Numbered from the stretch's first letter, positions 50,448 to 60,664 are shown. The stretch is 64,000 nucleotides of DNA from Gemmobacter aquaticus (GCF_007859075.1 NZ_VOAK01000011.1:1240001-1304000), one strand, 5' to 3'. Made by a program: numbers and translations. The notes: generated by a model from the letters alone, not told the origin.

Positions 50448-52346
50448 GTGCCAGACGTGTCGCAAGCTGCCCACGGCGACTACCCCTCCCATGCCCATGG
50501 TTCCTTGAAAAAGCTGACGCTCGGCGCGATCGGTGTCGTCTATGGCGATATTGGCACGAGCCCGCTTTATGCCATGCGAGAATCACTGCATGCCGCATCG
50601 CATGATGGCCTGACGCGGGCCGATGTCATGGGCGTGATCTCGCTGCTGTTCTGGACGCTGACGTTGATCGTCACGCTGAAATACGTGCTGTTGATCATGC
50701 GCGCCGACAACAATGGCGAGGGTGGGACCCTGTCGCTGATTGCACTGGTCCATCGCGCCCTGCACACGCGACCTGCCTGGTTGATCGCCATCGGCGCGGT
50801 TGGCATTTCGCTGTTCTTCGGCGATTCAATCATTACCCCGGCCATGTCGGTGCTGTCGGCCGTTGAGGGCAGCGCGCTGATCGCGCCGGGCCTGCATGAC
50901 TACGTTGTGCCCATCACGCTGGTGATCATCGTCCTGCTCTTTGCCGTCCAATCGCGCGGGACCGAGGCTGTCTCGGTCCTCTTTGGCCCGATCATGGTCG
51001 TGTGGTTCATCACCATGGCCGTTCTGGGGCTGCGCCATATCAGCGACGAGCCCTCGATCCTTCTGGCGCTAAACCCGATCCATGCGCTGCGCTTTCTGGT
51101 GGACAATGGCTTTGCCTCGTTCATCGTGCTGGGATCGGTCTTTCTGGCCGTGACGGGTGGCGAGGCACTTTACACCGACATGGGGCATTTCGGGCGCCGC
51201 CCGATCCGCATCGCCTGGGGCATCCTTGTGTTTCCGGCCCTGACCATCTCGTACCTCGGCCAAGGGGCGATGGTGCTCGCCCACCCTGAGACGGCCAGCA
51301 ATCCGTTCTTCCTGCTCGCCCCGCAATGGGCGCTGCTGCCACTGGTCATCCTTGCGACCATGGCCACGGTCATCGCCAGTCAGGCTGTGATTTCCGGCGC
51401 GTTTTCGGTTGCCAAGCAGGCAGTGCAGATGGGCCTGTTGCCCCGGATGGAGATCCGCCACACCTCGGAAACCCAGTTCGGGCAGATTTACATGCCGCGC
51501 ATCAACTCCATCCTTTCGGTGGGTGTCGTGGCGCTGGTTCTGGCCTTCGGCTCGTCTTCGAACCTCGCCAGCGCCTATGGTATCGCGGTTACCGGCGACA
51601 TGGTCATCACCTCGATCCTGGCGATCTTCCTGCTCAACCGGGCGTGGAAATGGCCGCTGGCCCTAACACTTGCCGTGATGGTGCCGCTGATCGTGCTTGA
51701 AGGGCTGTTCCTCGCCGCAAACATGACCAAAGTGCTGGATGGCGGCTATATCCCGATTTTCTTCGCGGCCTTCCTCTGCCTTGTCATGTGGACATGGGTG
51801 CGTGGATCGGCCCATGTGCGCGAGAAGTCGCGCGCCGGTTCCATCGAGTTCGACAGCCTGATGCGCATGCTGGAGAAGTCACAGCCGGTAGAGGTGCCGG
51901 GCACCGCCGTATTCCTGACCGCCGATCCGGAAATGGCCCCGCCTGCGCTGATGCACAACCTCAAGCACAACCGCGTACTGCACAAAAAGAACTTCATCGT
52001 GACAGTGAACGTGGCCCCGGTGCCCGAAGTGCCCGAGGCCGACCGCATCGAGATCGAAAAGGTCAACGACCGCTTTGTGAAGCTCTCTTTGAACTTCGGC
52101 TATCTCGATGACCAGAACGTGCCCAAGGCTTTGGCGCTGGCCCGCAAGCAGGGCGAGAAGTTCGACATCATGACCACCTCGTTCTTCCTGAACCACCGCA
52201 GCTTCCGCTCATCGCAAAGCGAGGGGTTGCCCAGCTGGCAGGAGAAGCTCTTCGTCTCGATGGCACGCGGCGCCACCAACGCGACCGAGTTCTACCGTCT
52301 GCCGACAAACCGGGTGCTGGAACTTGGCCAGCAACTGACGATCTGA
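50448..52346 (+). CDS. kup: Kup-family potassium:proton symporter
   Basis: A 632-aa inner-membrane protein with about 12 helices and a C-terminal cytosolic domain. LTLGAIGVVYGDIGTSPLYAMRE near the N-terminus is the Kup signature and ADNNGEGGTLSLIAL follows in the first loop. Length matches E. coli Kup (622 aa). The start is GTG 50448; GTG 50457 is also possible and neither has a strong ribosome binding site. Its place 27 bp after rutR suggests co-transcription, with no evident functional link. Confidence 0.9.
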   Translation: MPDVSQAAHGDYPSHAHGSLKKLTLGAIGVVYGDIGTSPLYAMRESLHAASHDGLTRADVMGVISLLFWTLTLIVTLKYVLLIMRADNNGEGGTLSLIALVHRALHTRPAWLIAIGAVGISLFFGDSIITPAMSVLSAVEGSALIAPGLHDYVVPITLVIIVLLFAVQSRGTEAVSVLFGPIMVVWFITMAVLGLRHISDEPSILLALNPIHALRFLVDNGFASFIVLGSVFLAVTGGEALYTDMGHFGRRPIRIAWGILVFPALTISYLGQGAMVLAHPETASNPFFLLAPQWALLPLVILATMATVIASQAVISGAFSVAKQAVQMGLLPRMEIRHTSETQFGQIYMPRINSILSVGVVALVLAFGSSSNLASAYGIAVTGDMVITSILAIFLLNRAWKWPLALTLAVMVPLIVLEGLFLAANMTKVLDGGYIPIFFAAFLCLVMWTWVRGSAHVREKSRAGSIEFDSLMRMLEKSQPVEVPGTAVFLTADPEMAPPALMHNLKHNRVLHKKNFIVTVNVAPVPEVPEADRIEIEKVNDRFVKLSLNFGYLDDQNVPKALALARKQGEKFDIMTTSFFLNHRSFRSSQSEGLPSWQEKLFVSMARGATNATEFYRLPTNRVLELGQQLTI

Positions 52347-52352
52347 CAAGAA

Positions 52353-52377
52353 GAAGGGGGGCTGTCTGCCCCCCTTC
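52353..52377. terminator. Bidirectional terminator between kup and preA
   Basis: GAAGGGGGGC-TGTCT-GCCCCCCTTC is a perfect 10-bp stem with a 5-nt loop, filling the 34-bp gap between the convergent genes. It should serve both transcripts. Confidence 0.75.
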
Positions 52378-52380
52378 ATG

Positions 52381-53682
52381 TCACTCCGCCGCCTGCGATG
52401 ACGGGTTGTTCGGGTGCATGGTCCAGTTGGCATAATCGCCCACCGGCACGCCCGTGCGCGGATCGACCTTGCCTTTGGGCATTTCCACCATGGTGATGCA
52501 GTTCTCCACCGGGCAGACGTTGACGCAGAGGTTACAGGCCACGCATTCCTCGTCCTTGACCGTGAAGGTGCGTCCCGGCCCCATTTCGATGGCCTGGTGG
52601 CTGGTATCCTCGCAGGCGATGTAGCAGCGACCGCATTTGATGCAGGCGTCCTGATCGATATGCGCCTTTGTCACATAGTTCAGATTAAGGAACTGCCAGT
52701 CGGTGACATTTGGCACAGCCCGGCCAACCAGATCCGCCGTCGAGGTAAAGCCCTTGCGATCCATATAGTCGGACAGGCCCGAGATCATTTCCTGCACGAC
52801 CTTGAAGCCATAGGTCATCGCAGCCGTGCAGACCTGCACATTGCCTGCGCCAAGCGCCATGAACTCGGCCGCGTCGCGCCAGGTGGTCACGCCGCCGATG
52901 CCACTGATCGGCAGGCCTGCGGTCACGGGGTTGCGCGCGATTTCGGCGACCATGTTCAAGGCGATAGGTTTGACCGCCGGGCCGCAATAGCCGCCATGCG
53001 TGCCCTTGCCGTCGATCGTGGGTTCGGGGGCAAAGTCATCAAGGTCGACCGACGTGATCGAATTGATGGTGTTGATCAGGCTTACGGCATCCGCACCGCC
53101 GCGTTTCGCGGCCTCGGCGGGCTTACGTACATCCGTGATATTGGGCGTAAGCTTCACGATGCAGGGCATGCGCGAGTGCTTCTTCACCCACCGCGTGACC
53201 ATCTCGATGTATTCCGGAACCTGACCCACTGCCGAGCCCATGCCGCGCTCGGCCATGCCATGCGGGCAGCCGAAGTTCAGCTCCACCCCGTCGGCGCCCG
53301 TGTCCTCGATGCGCGACAGGATGTCTTTCCAGGAATCCTCGTCGCAGGGCACCATCAGGCTGATGATCAGCGCGCGATCAGGGTAGTCGCGCTTGACCGA
53401 TTTGATCTCGCGCAGGTTCACTTCAAGCGGGCGATCCGTGATCAGTTCGATGTTGTTCAGCCCGAGAAGGCGCCGGTCCGCACCCCAGATCGCGCCATAG
53501 CGCGGGCCGTTCACGTTGACGACGGGCGGTCCCTCGGACCCGAGGGTCTTCCAGACCACACCGCCCCACCCCGCCTCAAAGGCGCGACGGACGTTGACCT
53601 CTTTGTCGGTGGGCGGGGCCGAGGCCAGCCAGAAGGGGTTGGGGGATTTGATCCCGATGAAATTGGATGCGAGATTGGCCAT
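52381..53682 (-). CDS. preA: NAD-dependent dihydropyrimidine dehydrogenase subunit PreA
   Basis: A 433-aa protein: an FMN-binding dihydroorotate-dehydrogenase-like barrel (about 1-340; GVELNFGCPHGMAERGMGSAVG, VKLTPNITDV) followed by two 4Fe-4S motifs CIKCGRCYIACED and CVACNLCVNVCPVENC. With PreT it reduces uracil or thymine to the dihydro form. ATG 53682 lies 25 bp after preT, so the two are co-transcribed. Confidence 0.96.
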   Translation of the reverse strand: MANLASNFIGIKSPNPFWLASAPPTDKEVNVRRAFEAGWGGVVWKTLGSEGPPVVNVNGPRYGAIWGADRRLLGLNNIELITDRPLEVNLREIKSVKRDYPDRALIISLMVPCDEDSWKDILSRIEDTGADGVELNFGCPHGMAERGMGSAVGQVPEYIEMVTRWVKKHSRMPCIVKLTPNITDVRKPAEAAKRGGADAVSLINTINSITSVDLDDFAPEPTIDGKGTHGGYCGPAVKPIALNMVAEIARNPVTAGLPISGIGGVTTWRDAAEFMALGAGNVQVCTAAMTYGFKVVQEMISGLSDYMDRKGFTSTADLVGRAVPNVTDWQFLNLNYVTKAHIDQDACIKCGRCYIACEDTSHQAIEMGPGRTFTVKDEECVACNLCVNVCPVENCITMVEMPKGKVDPRTGVPVGDYANWTMHPNNPSSQAAE

Positions 53683-53707
53683 CTTGCTGATCTCCGTTGC
53701 GCGGGCC

Positions 53708-55036
53708 TTAGCCCGCAGTCCCCATAAGTGCGACGTGGATCTCTTCGGCCGCGTCGCGGCCTTCGGCCACGGCGGTCACAGTCAGATCCTCGCCGCCCAA
53801 TGCGCAGTCACCGCCACACCAGAGCTTTGGCGCAGGGTTGCGCGGCAACTTGCCCGCCGCGATGGTGATGCCATCTGGCACCCCCGCAAGCGTCTGCCCG
53901 ATGGCCTTGAACACCTGATCGGCCTTCAGCGTAAAGGTTTCAGACTTGAGCTTCAGCCCCTCGGGCGTGTCCTCGGTATAGGCGAATTCCACCGCCTCGG
54001 CCTTGCCGGTGCCCGTCACGCGGACCGGCGCCGCGCCATAGATGATGCGCACACCGGTCTGGGTTGCATGTTCCTGCTCGTAGCCCGAGGCCGACATCTT
54101 GTCGCGACCGCGGCGGTACACGATGGTCACATTCTCGGCACCCAAGAGTTTCGACTGCACGGCGGCATCCACCGCCGTCATGCCACCACCGATGACCACC
54201 ACATCACGCCCGACCGGAACAGCGGCGCGATCTTCGGCCTGGCGCAGGTCTGCGATGAAATCGACGGCGTTCTGCACGCCCGGCAGATCTTCGCCCGCAG
54301 CGCGCAGGGCGTTCACACCTGCAAGCCCGATCCCAAGAAAGACCGCATCATAGTCTGCCATCAGATCGGCAAGGACCACATCCTTGCCCAGCGTCACGCC
54401 ATTCTTCACAGTGATGCCGCCAATCTTCAGCAGCCACTCCACCTCGCGCTGCGCGAAGTCGTCCGTCGCCTTGTAGGTGGCGATACCATATTCGTTCAGC
54501 CCGCCGGGTTTTGGCCGACGCTCCAGCACCGTGACGTCATGGCCCTTCATCGCCAGACGATGCGCACAGGCCAGACCCGAGGGTCCGGCCCCCACGACAG
54601 CCACACGCTTGCCCGTTGCGGCCGCGCGGGTGAAGGGATGGACACCCTTGGCCATCAGCACATCGGTGGCATAGCGCTGCAACCGCCCGATCTCGACCGG
54701 CTTGCCCTCAGCCGTCTCGCGCACGCAGGCCTCTTCACACAGCGTCTCTGTCGGGCAGACGCGGGCACACATGCCGCCGAGAATGTTCTGCGACAGGATC
54801 GTCTTCGCCGCAGCATCAGGCGTACCCGTCGCGATCTGCCGGATGAACAGCGGAATATCGATCGAGGTCGGGCAAGCCGTCATGCAAGGCGCATCATGGC
54901 AGAAATAGCAGCGATCAGCCGCAACGCGCGCCTCGTGCACGTCAAAGGGCGGCTCGTGATCGGCAAAGTTGTCGGCATAGGTGGCGGCGGGCAGACGCGC
55001 AGGCACGATGCCGGGCGTAAGCTGGCTGTTGGACAA
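53708..55036 (-). CDS. preT: NAD-dependent dihydropyrimidine dehydrogenase subunit PreT
   Basis: The FAD/NADH-binding, iron-sulfur subunit, 442 aa. Cysteine clusters CYFCHDAPCMTACPTSID and CARVCPTETLCEEACVR come first, then the FAD motif VAVVGAGPSGLACAHRL and the NAD motif VVVIGGGMTAVDAA, ending near CGGDCALGGEDLTV. I assign the start to TTG 55036 because GGAGG lies eight bases upstream and residues further upstream do not match. The leader contains TTGAT/ATCAA arms but no RutR box. Confidence 0.94.
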   Translation of the reverse strand: MSNSQLTPGIVPARLPAATYADNFADHEPPFDVHEARVAADRCYFCHDAPCMTACPTSIDIPLFIRQIATGTPDAAAKTILSQNILGGMCARVCPTETLCEEACVRETAEGKPVEIGRLQRYATDVLMAKGVHPFTRAAATGKRVAVVGAGPSGLACAHRLAMKGHDVTVLERRPKPGGLNEYGIATYKATDDFAQREVEWLLKIGGITVKNGVTLGKDVVLADLMADYDAVFLGIGLAGVNALRAAGEDLPGVQNAVDFIADLRQAEDRAAVPVGRDVVVIGGGMTAVDAAVQSKLLGAENVTIVYRRGRDKMSASGYEQEHATQTGVRIIYGAAPVRVTGTGKAEAVEFAYTEDTPEGLKLKSETFTLKADQVFKAIGQTLAGVPDGITIAAGKLPRNPAPKLWCGGDCALGGEDLTVTAVAEGRDAAEEIHVALMGTAG

Positions 55037-55084
55037 GGTCGGAACCTCCCGTTGTTTTGTTGATTGCACCCACTGTGCCACAGG

Positions 55085-55099
55085 TTGATTTTTTATCAA
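55085..55099. promoter_or_regulatory. Inverted repeat upstream of preT
   Basis: TTGAT-TTTTT-ATCAA lies 49 bp before the preT start in an AT-rich patch. The arms equal FNR half-sites but the spacer is five, not four, bases, so an FNR site is unlikely. It may be a site for another regulator or part of the promoter. Confidence 0.35.
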
Positions 55100-55323
55100 T
55101 CGGTAAATTTTCGGCCGATCGAGAATTTTTGCCATTGCCTGAAAATGCGCCCGATCAACCAGACGAAAGCGCAAGCGACGGGCAGGCCGCGCAGATTTGG
55201 CGCGAAAGCCCAAACACCACGCAACACGGCAAGGCTTTTCAGCCCTGCCCCGCTCGCGTATAACGGCCCGCAGCCGTGGCGTACCCGGAGAGGGCGCCGC
55301 CATACAGATATCAAGAGGATGGC

Positions 55324-55818
55324 ATGAGCAAACATTCCCCGGATGCAGACGTTGCGTTCATTCAGGCCCTGGCGGAACTGCTGAACAGCAATGACCTGAC
55401 CGAGCTTTCCGTGAAGCGCGAGTATGGCGAGGATGACAGCCTTGAGGTGCGCGTCGTCAAACAATCAAACATCGTGACGACCGCGGTCGCGGCCCCTGCC
55501 CCCGTCTATGCTGCGCCCGCCGCAGCAGCAGTCGGCGCCGCACCTGCAGCAGCCCCCGCCGCCGCGGAAGATCCGGCGCAGCATCCGGGCGCCATCACCT
55601 CGCCGATGGTGGGGACTTGCTATCTGGCGGCCGAGCCGGGCGCACAGCCCTTCGTCGCCATTGGCGCGACGGTGACCGAAGGCCAGACCGTCCTGATCAT
55701 CGAGGCGATGAAGACCATGAACCACATCCCCGCAACTCGGGCGGGTACGGTCAAGCGCATCCTCGTCTCTGACGGCACCCCGGTGGAATTCGGCGCGCCG
55801 CTGATGATCATCGAGTGA
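55324..55818 (+). CDS. accB: Biotin carboxyl carrier protein of acetyl-CoA carboxylase
   Basis: A 164-aa AccB: N-terminal helix region, an Ala/Pro-rich linker (about 55-95) and the C-terminal biotinyl domain with [15 protein letters not shown], where the Lys carries biotin; the usual EAMKM is EAMKT here. ATG 55324 starts [14 protein letters not shown]. It is followed by accC with 19 bp between, the standard arrangement for fatty acid synthesis initiation. Confidence 0.96.
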   Translation: MSKHSPDADVAFIQALAELLNSNDLTELSVKREYGEDDSLEVRVVKQSNIVTTAVAAPAPVYAAPAAAAVGAAPAAAPAAAEDPAQHPGAITSPMVGTCYLAAEPGAQPFVAIGATVTEGQTVLIIEAMKTMNHIPATRAGTVKRILVSDGTPVEFGAPLMIIE

Positions 55819-55837
55819 GGTCCGCCCAGTGACCCAG

Positions 55838-57184
55838 ATGTTCGAGAAAATCCTGATCGCCAACCGCGGCGAGATCGCGCTTCGCGTGATCCGTGCTTGC
55901 CGTGAGATGGGGATCAAGTCGGTGGCGGTCCATTCGACCGCCGATGCCGATGCGATGCATGTGCGCATGGCCGATGAAAGCGTCTGCATTGGCCCTGCGC
56001 CTTCGGGTCAAAGCTACCTGAACAAGGCCGCGATCATCTCGGCCTGTGAAATCACCGGCGCGCAAGCCGTGCACCCCGGGTATGGCTTCCTGTCTGAAAA
56101 CGCGAGCTTTGCGCAGGCGCTGGAAGACCACGGCATCACCTTCATCGGGCCGACCGCCGAACATATCCGGATCATGGGCGACAAGATCACCGCCAAGGAT
56201 ACCGCGAAGGAACTTGGAATTCCGGTCGTCCCCGGTTCGGAAGGTGGGGTTCCCGATTTCGAGACCGCACTGAAAGTCGCGGCTGAGATCGAGTATCCGG
56301 TGATCATCAAGGCGACCGCCGGTGGTGGTGGCCGCGGCATGAAGGTCGCGAAATCGGCAGAAGAGCTTGAGATCGCCTTCCGCACCGCGCGCAGCGAGTC
56401 CAAGGCCGCGTTCGGCAACGACGAAGTCTACATCGAGAAATACCTGCAGAAGCCGCGTCACATCGAGATCCAGGTCTTTGGCGACGGCAAGGGCAACGCG
56501 GTGCATCTGGGCGAGCGCGACTGCTCGCTGCAGCGGCGCCACCAGAAGGTGTTCGAAGAGGCCCCCGGCCCCTGCATCACGCCCGCAATGCGTGCCGAGA
56601 TCGGTGAGATCTGCGCAGCGGCGATGCGGAAGCTGAAATACATCGGCGCAGGCACCATCGAGTTCCTCTATGAGGACGGGCGCTTCTATTTCATCGAGAT
56701 GAATACCCGCCTGCAGGTGGAGCACCCGGTGACCGAGGCGATCTTTGGCGTCGATCTGGTGCGCGAACAGATTCGCGTGGCCGCAGGCCTGCCGATGTCG
56801 TTCACCCAGCCTGAACTGGAAATCAACGGCCACGCCATCGAGGTGCGCATCAACGCCGAGCGGCTGCCGAACTTCTCACCCTGCCCCGGCAAGGTAAATG
56901 TGTTCCACGCCCCCGGCGGCCTGGGCGTGCGGATGGATTCGGCGCTTTATGGCGGCTATTCGATCCCGCCCTATTACGACAGCCTGATCGGCAAGCTGAT
57001 TGTACACGGCCGTGATCGCCCCGAGGCTCTGGCGCGCCTGCAGCGGGCGCTTGGCGAGCTGATCGTGGATGGCGTGGAAACCACCGTGCCGCTGTTCCAC
57101 GCCCTTCTGGCCGAGCCGGATATCCAGTCAGGGGATTACAACATCCACTGGCTGGAAAAGTGGCTGGCGGCGCAATTCGGCTGA
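55838..57184 (+). CDS. accC: Acetyl-CoA carboxylase biotin carboxylase subunit
   Basis: A 448-aa ATP-grasp enzyme that carboxylates AccB-biotin with bicarbonate and [32 protein letters not shown], the glycine-rich loop [29 protein letters not shown] and [14 protein letters not shown] are all intact. ATG 55838 gives the normal N-terminus; GTG 55829 would add three residues. Confidence 0.97.
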   Translation: MFEKILIANRGEIALRVIRACREMGIKSVAVHSTADADAMHVRMADESVCIGPAPSGQSYLNKAAIISACEITGAQAVHPGYGFLSENASFAQALEDHGITFIGPTAEHIRIMGDKITAKDTAKELGIPVVPGSEGGVPDFETALKVAAEIEYPVIIKATAGGGGRGMKVAKSAEELEIAFRTARSESKAAFGNDEVYIEKYLQKPRHIEIQVFGDGKGNAVHLGERDCSLQRRHQKVFEEAPGPCITPAMRAEIGEICAAAMRKLKYIGAGTIEFLYEDGRFYFIEMNTRLQVEHPVTEAIFGVDLVREQIRVAAGLPMSFTQPELEINGHAIEVRINAERLPNFSPCPGKVNVFHAPGGLGVRMDSALYGGYSIPPYYDSLIGKLIVHGRDRPEALARLQRALGELIVDGVETTVPLFHALLAEPDIQSGDYNIHWLEKWLAAQFG

Positions 57185-57193
57185 ACCTTTGCT

Positions 57194-57213
57194 CCGGCGG
57201 ATCCGTCCGCCGG
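57194..57213 (+). terminator. Hairpin after accC
   Basis: CCGGCGGA-TCCG-TCCGCCGG is a perfect 8-bp stem nine bases after the accC stop. No T-tract follows, so it may only partly separate accBC from aat. Confidence 0.5.
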
Positions 57214-57315
57214 GGTGCCCGCGCCGGGGCTGTCATGCCCCTGCGCACCCCCTCAAGTTGCCGTGTCACCCTTCGGGCAATGGGCGCCGGCAGTGTTGAA
57301 CGAGGCACGGCTTCG

Positions 57316-57972
57316 TTGTCGCAAACGATCACACCGCACATCCTGTTGCGTGCCTACGCCTGCGGGATCTTCCCGATGGCCGAGGATGCACAGTCGGACG
57401 AGATCCGCTGGGTCGATCCGCGCCGCAGGGGCATCCTGCCCATCGATGGCTTTCACACCTCACGATCCTTGCAGAAGGACATCCGGCGCGGCGGGTTCCT
57501 GATCTGCGCTGACCGCGATTTTGCCGGTGTGATCGATGGCTGTGCGGATCGCGAGGTGACGTGGATCAACCCCAACCTGCGACAACTCTACATCGACCTG
57601 CACGCGATGGGCCACGCTCATTCGCTAGAGATGTGGCAGGACGGGCGACTGGTCGGCGGCACCTATGGGGTCACGCTGGGCGCTGCGTTCTTTGCGGAAA
57701 GCATGTTCTCGCGACGTCCCTCGGCATCAAAGATCGTGCTGCATTTTCTGATGCAGCGCCTGAAAGCAGGCGGGTTTGAGCTGTGCGACACGCAGTTTCT
57801 TACACCGCATCTGGCGACGCTGGGCGGGATCGAAATCAGCCGGGCCGAGTATCATCAGCGCCTGTCACGCGCCTTGCGGCGACAGGCAAGCTTTTGTGCT
57901 GATAATCAGCCCTCTTGCGGGGCCTCGAACTCTTCGTCGGTCGCGGGCGGCTCGGGCACGACGTCGAGCTGA
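57316..57972 (+). CDS. aat: Leucyl/phenylalanyl-tRNA-protein transferase
   Basis: Aat adds Leu or Phe to N-terminal Arg/Lys of proteins, marking them for ClpS/ClpAP. The 218-aa protein has LLRAYACGIFPMAED, DPRRRGILPIDGFH, GTYGVTLGAAFFAESMFSR and CDTQFLTPHLATLGGIEISR, the family core. TTG 57316 is the probable start (product SQTITPHILL), with ACGAGG upstream. The last 22 residues are Ser/Gly-rich, unlike the family, and are encoded over the end of the convergent DUF2155 gene. Confidence 0.92.
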   Translation: MSQTITPHILLRAYACGIFPMAEDAQSDEIRWVDPRRRGILPIDGFHTSRSLQKDIRRGGFLICADRDFAGVIDGCADREVTWINPNLRQLYIDLHAMGHAHSLEMWQDGRLVGGTYGVTLGAAFFAESMFSRRPSASKIVLHFLMQRLKAGGFELCDTQFLTPHLATLGGIEISRAEYHQRLSRALRRQASFCADNQPSCGASNSSSVAGGSGTTSS

Positions 57973-58346
57973 GGCTGATCAGGCGTCAGGCAACGCAGCA
58001 CCCAGACGTCATAGCGCGGATGTTCCAGCGCTGACAGCGCAGGGGACGATGCAACCATCCAGCCAGAGAAGACCGAGCCCTCGCGCCCCTCTTCGATGAT
58101 TGTCAGATGGGCATAGGCATCGGACGCCGGGTTCGCCGTCGGATAGCGGCATTCATCAAGACGGATCGTCAACCGACCCGACACAGCGGAATCGCCGCTT
58201 GCAAGCTCGATATCTGCCGTCTCGCCCGTGGTCTTGTCGAGCCAGCGCAGGATGCCACCATCCGAGGCCGTATAGGCGGCGCCTTGTGCCAGCGCGCCAC
58301 CAGTGGGCAGCACAGATGCGAGCACCGCAAGCGCCAGCCGCCTCAT
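57906..58346 (-). CDS. DUF2155 domain-containing periplasmic protein
   Basis: A 146-aa protein with signal peptide MRRLALAVLASVLPTGGALA and a DUF2155 domain (ILRWLDKTTGETADIELASG, VFSGWMVASSPALSALEHPRYDVWVLRC). The function is unknown; the gene sits by mlaD and NDUFA12 in many alphaproteobacteria. Its ATG overlaps the mlaD stop by 4 bp. It overlaps the 3' end of aat by 67 bp. Confidence 0.88.
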   Translation of the reverse strand: MRRLALAVLASVLPTGGALAQGAAYTASDGGILRWLDKTTGETADIELASGDSAVSGRLTIRLDECRYPTANPASDAYAHLTIIEEGREGSVFSGWMVASSPALSALEHPRYDVWVLRCLTPDQPQLDVVPEPPATDEEFEAPQEG

Positions 58347-58804
58347 TCCCCGATCGCGTCCTCGGCGCTTTGGCCGACGAACTTCATCAGCAGACCGATC
58401 AAGCTGACCGAGCCTTGGGTATCCTCGATCTCAGCCCCGGCCGGCAGATTCTCGGTCGATCCGCCGGGTCGCAACTCGATGTAGTTGCCGCCCAGCAGAC
58501 CTTCGGAGGAAACAAGAGCCGCCGAATCATCGGGCAGCATGACCTTGTCCTGCAGGGTCAGTGTCGCATCCGCATAGAAGGTCTGCGGGTTCAGCTCCAA
58601 CCGTGAAATGGTGCCGACCTTGACGCCAGCAAGGCGCACATCGGTGCCCACGGTGATTCCCTCGGCCGACTGGAACGAGGCGGTCAGGTCATAGGTTCCG
58701 CGCGATGCCGCAAGGCCAGTGCCTTGCGCCGCAAACAGAAGAAAGCCAACAGCCGCAGCAAGCACAGCGCCGCCAGCGATCACTTCGGTTACGTTTTCCG
58801 ACAT
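58343..58804 (-). CDS. mlaD: Outer-membrane lipid asymmetry protein MlaD
   Basis: A 153-aa MCE-domain protein: an N-terminal membrane anchor (about 5-27; VIAGGAVLAAAVGFLLFAA) and one MCE domain with AEGITVGTDVRLAGVKVG and SSEGLLGGNYIELRPGG. It hands phospholipids between MlaC and the MlaFE transporter in the periplasm. Other mla genes are not in the window. Confidence 0.92.
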   Translation of the reverse strand: MSENVTEVIAGGAVLAAAVGFLLFAAQGTGLAASRGTYDLTASFQSAEGITVGTDVRLAGVKVGTISRLELNPQTFYADATLTLQDKVMLPDDSAALVSSEGLLGGNYIELRPGGSTENLPAGAEIEDTQGSVSLIGLLMKFVGQSAEDAIGE

Positions 58805-58825
58805 TGCCTGCCTTTTCCCGGCGCC

Positions 58826-59200
58826 TTATTCGGGCTGCCAGGCCTCATAATCACGACGCTCGACGGGGGCGCCCTTGCGGATCGAACCGGCAGGCGCATG
58901 GGCCGCAATCGTCCCGGTCAGGTTTTCCTGATGCGGACGCTCCCACGCCTTGTGCGTCAGCGGTGCCTTGGTCGGCGGCTGATCCCAGGTGAAGTGCAAC
59001 CAGCCATGCCAGTCGGGCGAAATGCGGCTGCCTTCGACCTCGCCGTTGTAGATCACCCACCGGCGCTTGGCGTCAGCGGTCTGATAGTAGATGTTGCCCT
59101 GATCATCCTCACCCACCTTCACGCCCTTGCGCGCGGTAAAGATCTGGGTGCCGAGCGTCTGGCTGTTCCACCAGGTGACGAGACGCTTGAGAAAGTACAT
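58826..59200 (-). CDS. NADH:ubiquinone oxidoreductase subunit NDUFA12 family
   Basis: A 124-aa accessory subunit of complex I found in alphaproteobacteria and mitochondria. [43 protein letters not shown] and [15 protein letters not shown] are conserved. ATG 59200 gives [11 protein letters not shown]. It lies upstream of mlaD on the same strand, 21 bp away. Confidence 0.93.
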   Translation of the reverse strand: MYFLKRLVTWWNSQTLGTQIFTARKGVKVGEDDQGNIYYQTADAKRRWVIYNGEVEGSRISPDWHGWLHFTWDQPPTKAPLTHKAWERPHQENLTGTIAAHAPAGSIRKGAPVERRDYEAWQPE

Positions 59201-59343
59201 CACGGGCCTCCGAAGGGTATTTGCCTTCATATGACCGATGCGGCGCCGAAGGTCCAGTGGCAAGGCGGCAGAGCGGCAATCAGGCGCGATTTCGGCGCAG
59301 GTCTGCCGGTCTCTTGAGCAGGCAGCAATCACTCCGAAAAAGA

Positions 59344-59375
59344 AAACCCGCCGCGGGGCGATCCGCGGCGGGTTT
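59344..59375 (-). terminator. Intrinsic terminator of clpX
   Basis: AAACCCGCCGCGG (59344-59356) and CCGCGGCGGGTTT (59363-59375) form a perfect 13-bp stem with a 6-nt loop. On the minus strand it is followed by TCTTTTTCGG. It lies 26 bp after the clpX stop. Confidence 0.85.
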
Positions 59376-59401
59376 CTTTCGGTTTCCGATGCGCGCGAGG
59401 C

Positions 59402-60664
59402 TTAGCCTGCGGCGGATTCCTTCTTTTTGACATCCGCATGCACCAGCAGCGGCTTGGCGCCCGAAGTCACGGCATCTTCCTTCACCACCACCTCGGTCAC
59501 ATCCGTCATGCCCGGCAGTTCGAACATCGTATCCAGCAGGATGTCTTCCATGATCGAGCGCAGGCCACGCGCACCGGTCTTGCGGGTGATCGCGCGTTTG
59601 GCAATTGCGATCATCGCCTCGGGTGCGAAGGTCAGCTTCACGCCCTCGATCTCGAACAGGCGCTGATACTGTTTCACCAGCGCGTTCTTGGGTTCGGTCA
59701 GGATTGTGACCAGCGCACCCTCATCCAGATCGTTCAGAGTGGCGATCACCGGCAGACGACCGACGAATTCGGGAATCAGGCCGAATTTCAGCAGGTCTTC
59801 GGGCTCAAGTTCCTTGAACAGCTCGCCCGCGCTGCGTTCGTCGGGCCCCTTGACCGTCGCGCCAAAGCCGATGGACGAGCCCTTGTTGCGTTGCGCAATG
59901 ATCTTTTCAAGGCCAGCAAAGGCGCCCCCACAGATGAACAGGATGTTCGTCGTATCGACCTGAAGGAACTCTTGCTGCGGATGCTTGCGGCCCCCCTGCG
60001 GCGGGACGCTGGCGATGGTGCCTTCCATGATCTTCAGCAGGGCCTGCTGCACCCCCTCGCCCGAGACATCGCGGGTGATCGAGGGGTTGTCGGACTTGCG
60101 GGTGATCTTGTCGACCTCGTCAATATAGACGATGCCGCGCTGCGCCCGCTCGACGTTGTATTCGCTGGCCTGCAAGAGCTTGAGGATGATGTTCTCGACA
60201 TCCTCGCCCACATAGCCCGCTTCGGTCAGCGTGGTCGCATCGGCCATGGTGAAGGGCACATCCAGAATCCGCGCCAGCGTCTGCGCCAGCAGCGTCTTGC
60301 CGCAGCCAGTAGGGCCGATCAGCAGGATGTTCGACTTCGCCAGCTCGATATCGGTCTTGGACGAGTGATTCAGCCGCTTATAGTGGTTGTGAACCGCAAC
60401 AGAGAGCACGCGCTTGGCGTGTTCCTGCCCGATCACATAGTCGTCCAGCACCTTGCAGATCTCGCGCGGGGTCGGCACACCATCGGTGCTTTTCAGCCCC
60501 GAGGTCTTCGTTTCCTCGCGGATGATGTCCATGCACAGCTCGACGCATTCATCGCAGATGAACACGGTCGGCCCCGCGATCAGCTTGCGCACCTCATGCT
60601 GGCTCTTGCCGCAGAACGAGCAGTAGAGGGTATTCTTGCTGTCGCTGCCGGTATTCGTCGCCAT
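59402..60664 (-). CDS. clpX: ATP-dependent Clp protease ATPase subunit ClpX
   Basis: A 420-aa AAA+ unfoldase: N-terminal zinc finger ([19 protein letters not shown]), Walker [13 protein letters not shown], pore loop GYVGEDVEN, Walker [11 protein letters not shown], and sensor-2 region [13 protein letters not shown]. It feeds substrates to ClpP, encoded 111 bp upstream on the same strand. ATG 60664 yields [10 protein letters not shown]. Confidence 0.97.
   Translation of the reverse strand: MATNTGSDSKNTLYCSFCGKSQHEVRKLIAGPTVFICDECVELCMDIIREETKTSGLKSTDGVPTPREICKVLDDYVIGQEHAKRVLSVAVHNHYKRLNHSSKTDIELAKSNILLIGPTGCGKTLLAQTLARILDVPFTMADATTLTEAGYVGEDVENIILKLLQASEYNVERAQRGIVYIDEVDKITRKSDNPSITRDVSGEGVQQALLKIMEGTIASVPPQGGRKHPQQEFLQVDTTNILFICGGAFAGLEKIIAQRNKGSSIGFGATVKGPDERSAGELFKELEPEDLLKFGLIPEFVGRLPVIATLNDLDEGALVTILTEPKNALVKQYQRLFEIEGVKLTFAPEAMIAIAKRAITRKTGARGLRSIMEDILLDTMFELPGMTDVTEVVVKEDAVTSGAKPLLVHADVKKKESAAG

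Noticed and set aside
55085-55099. TTGAT-TTTTT-ATCAA as an FNR site
   Set aside because: Spacer is five bases; FNR needs four. Kept only as an unspecific inverted repeat.
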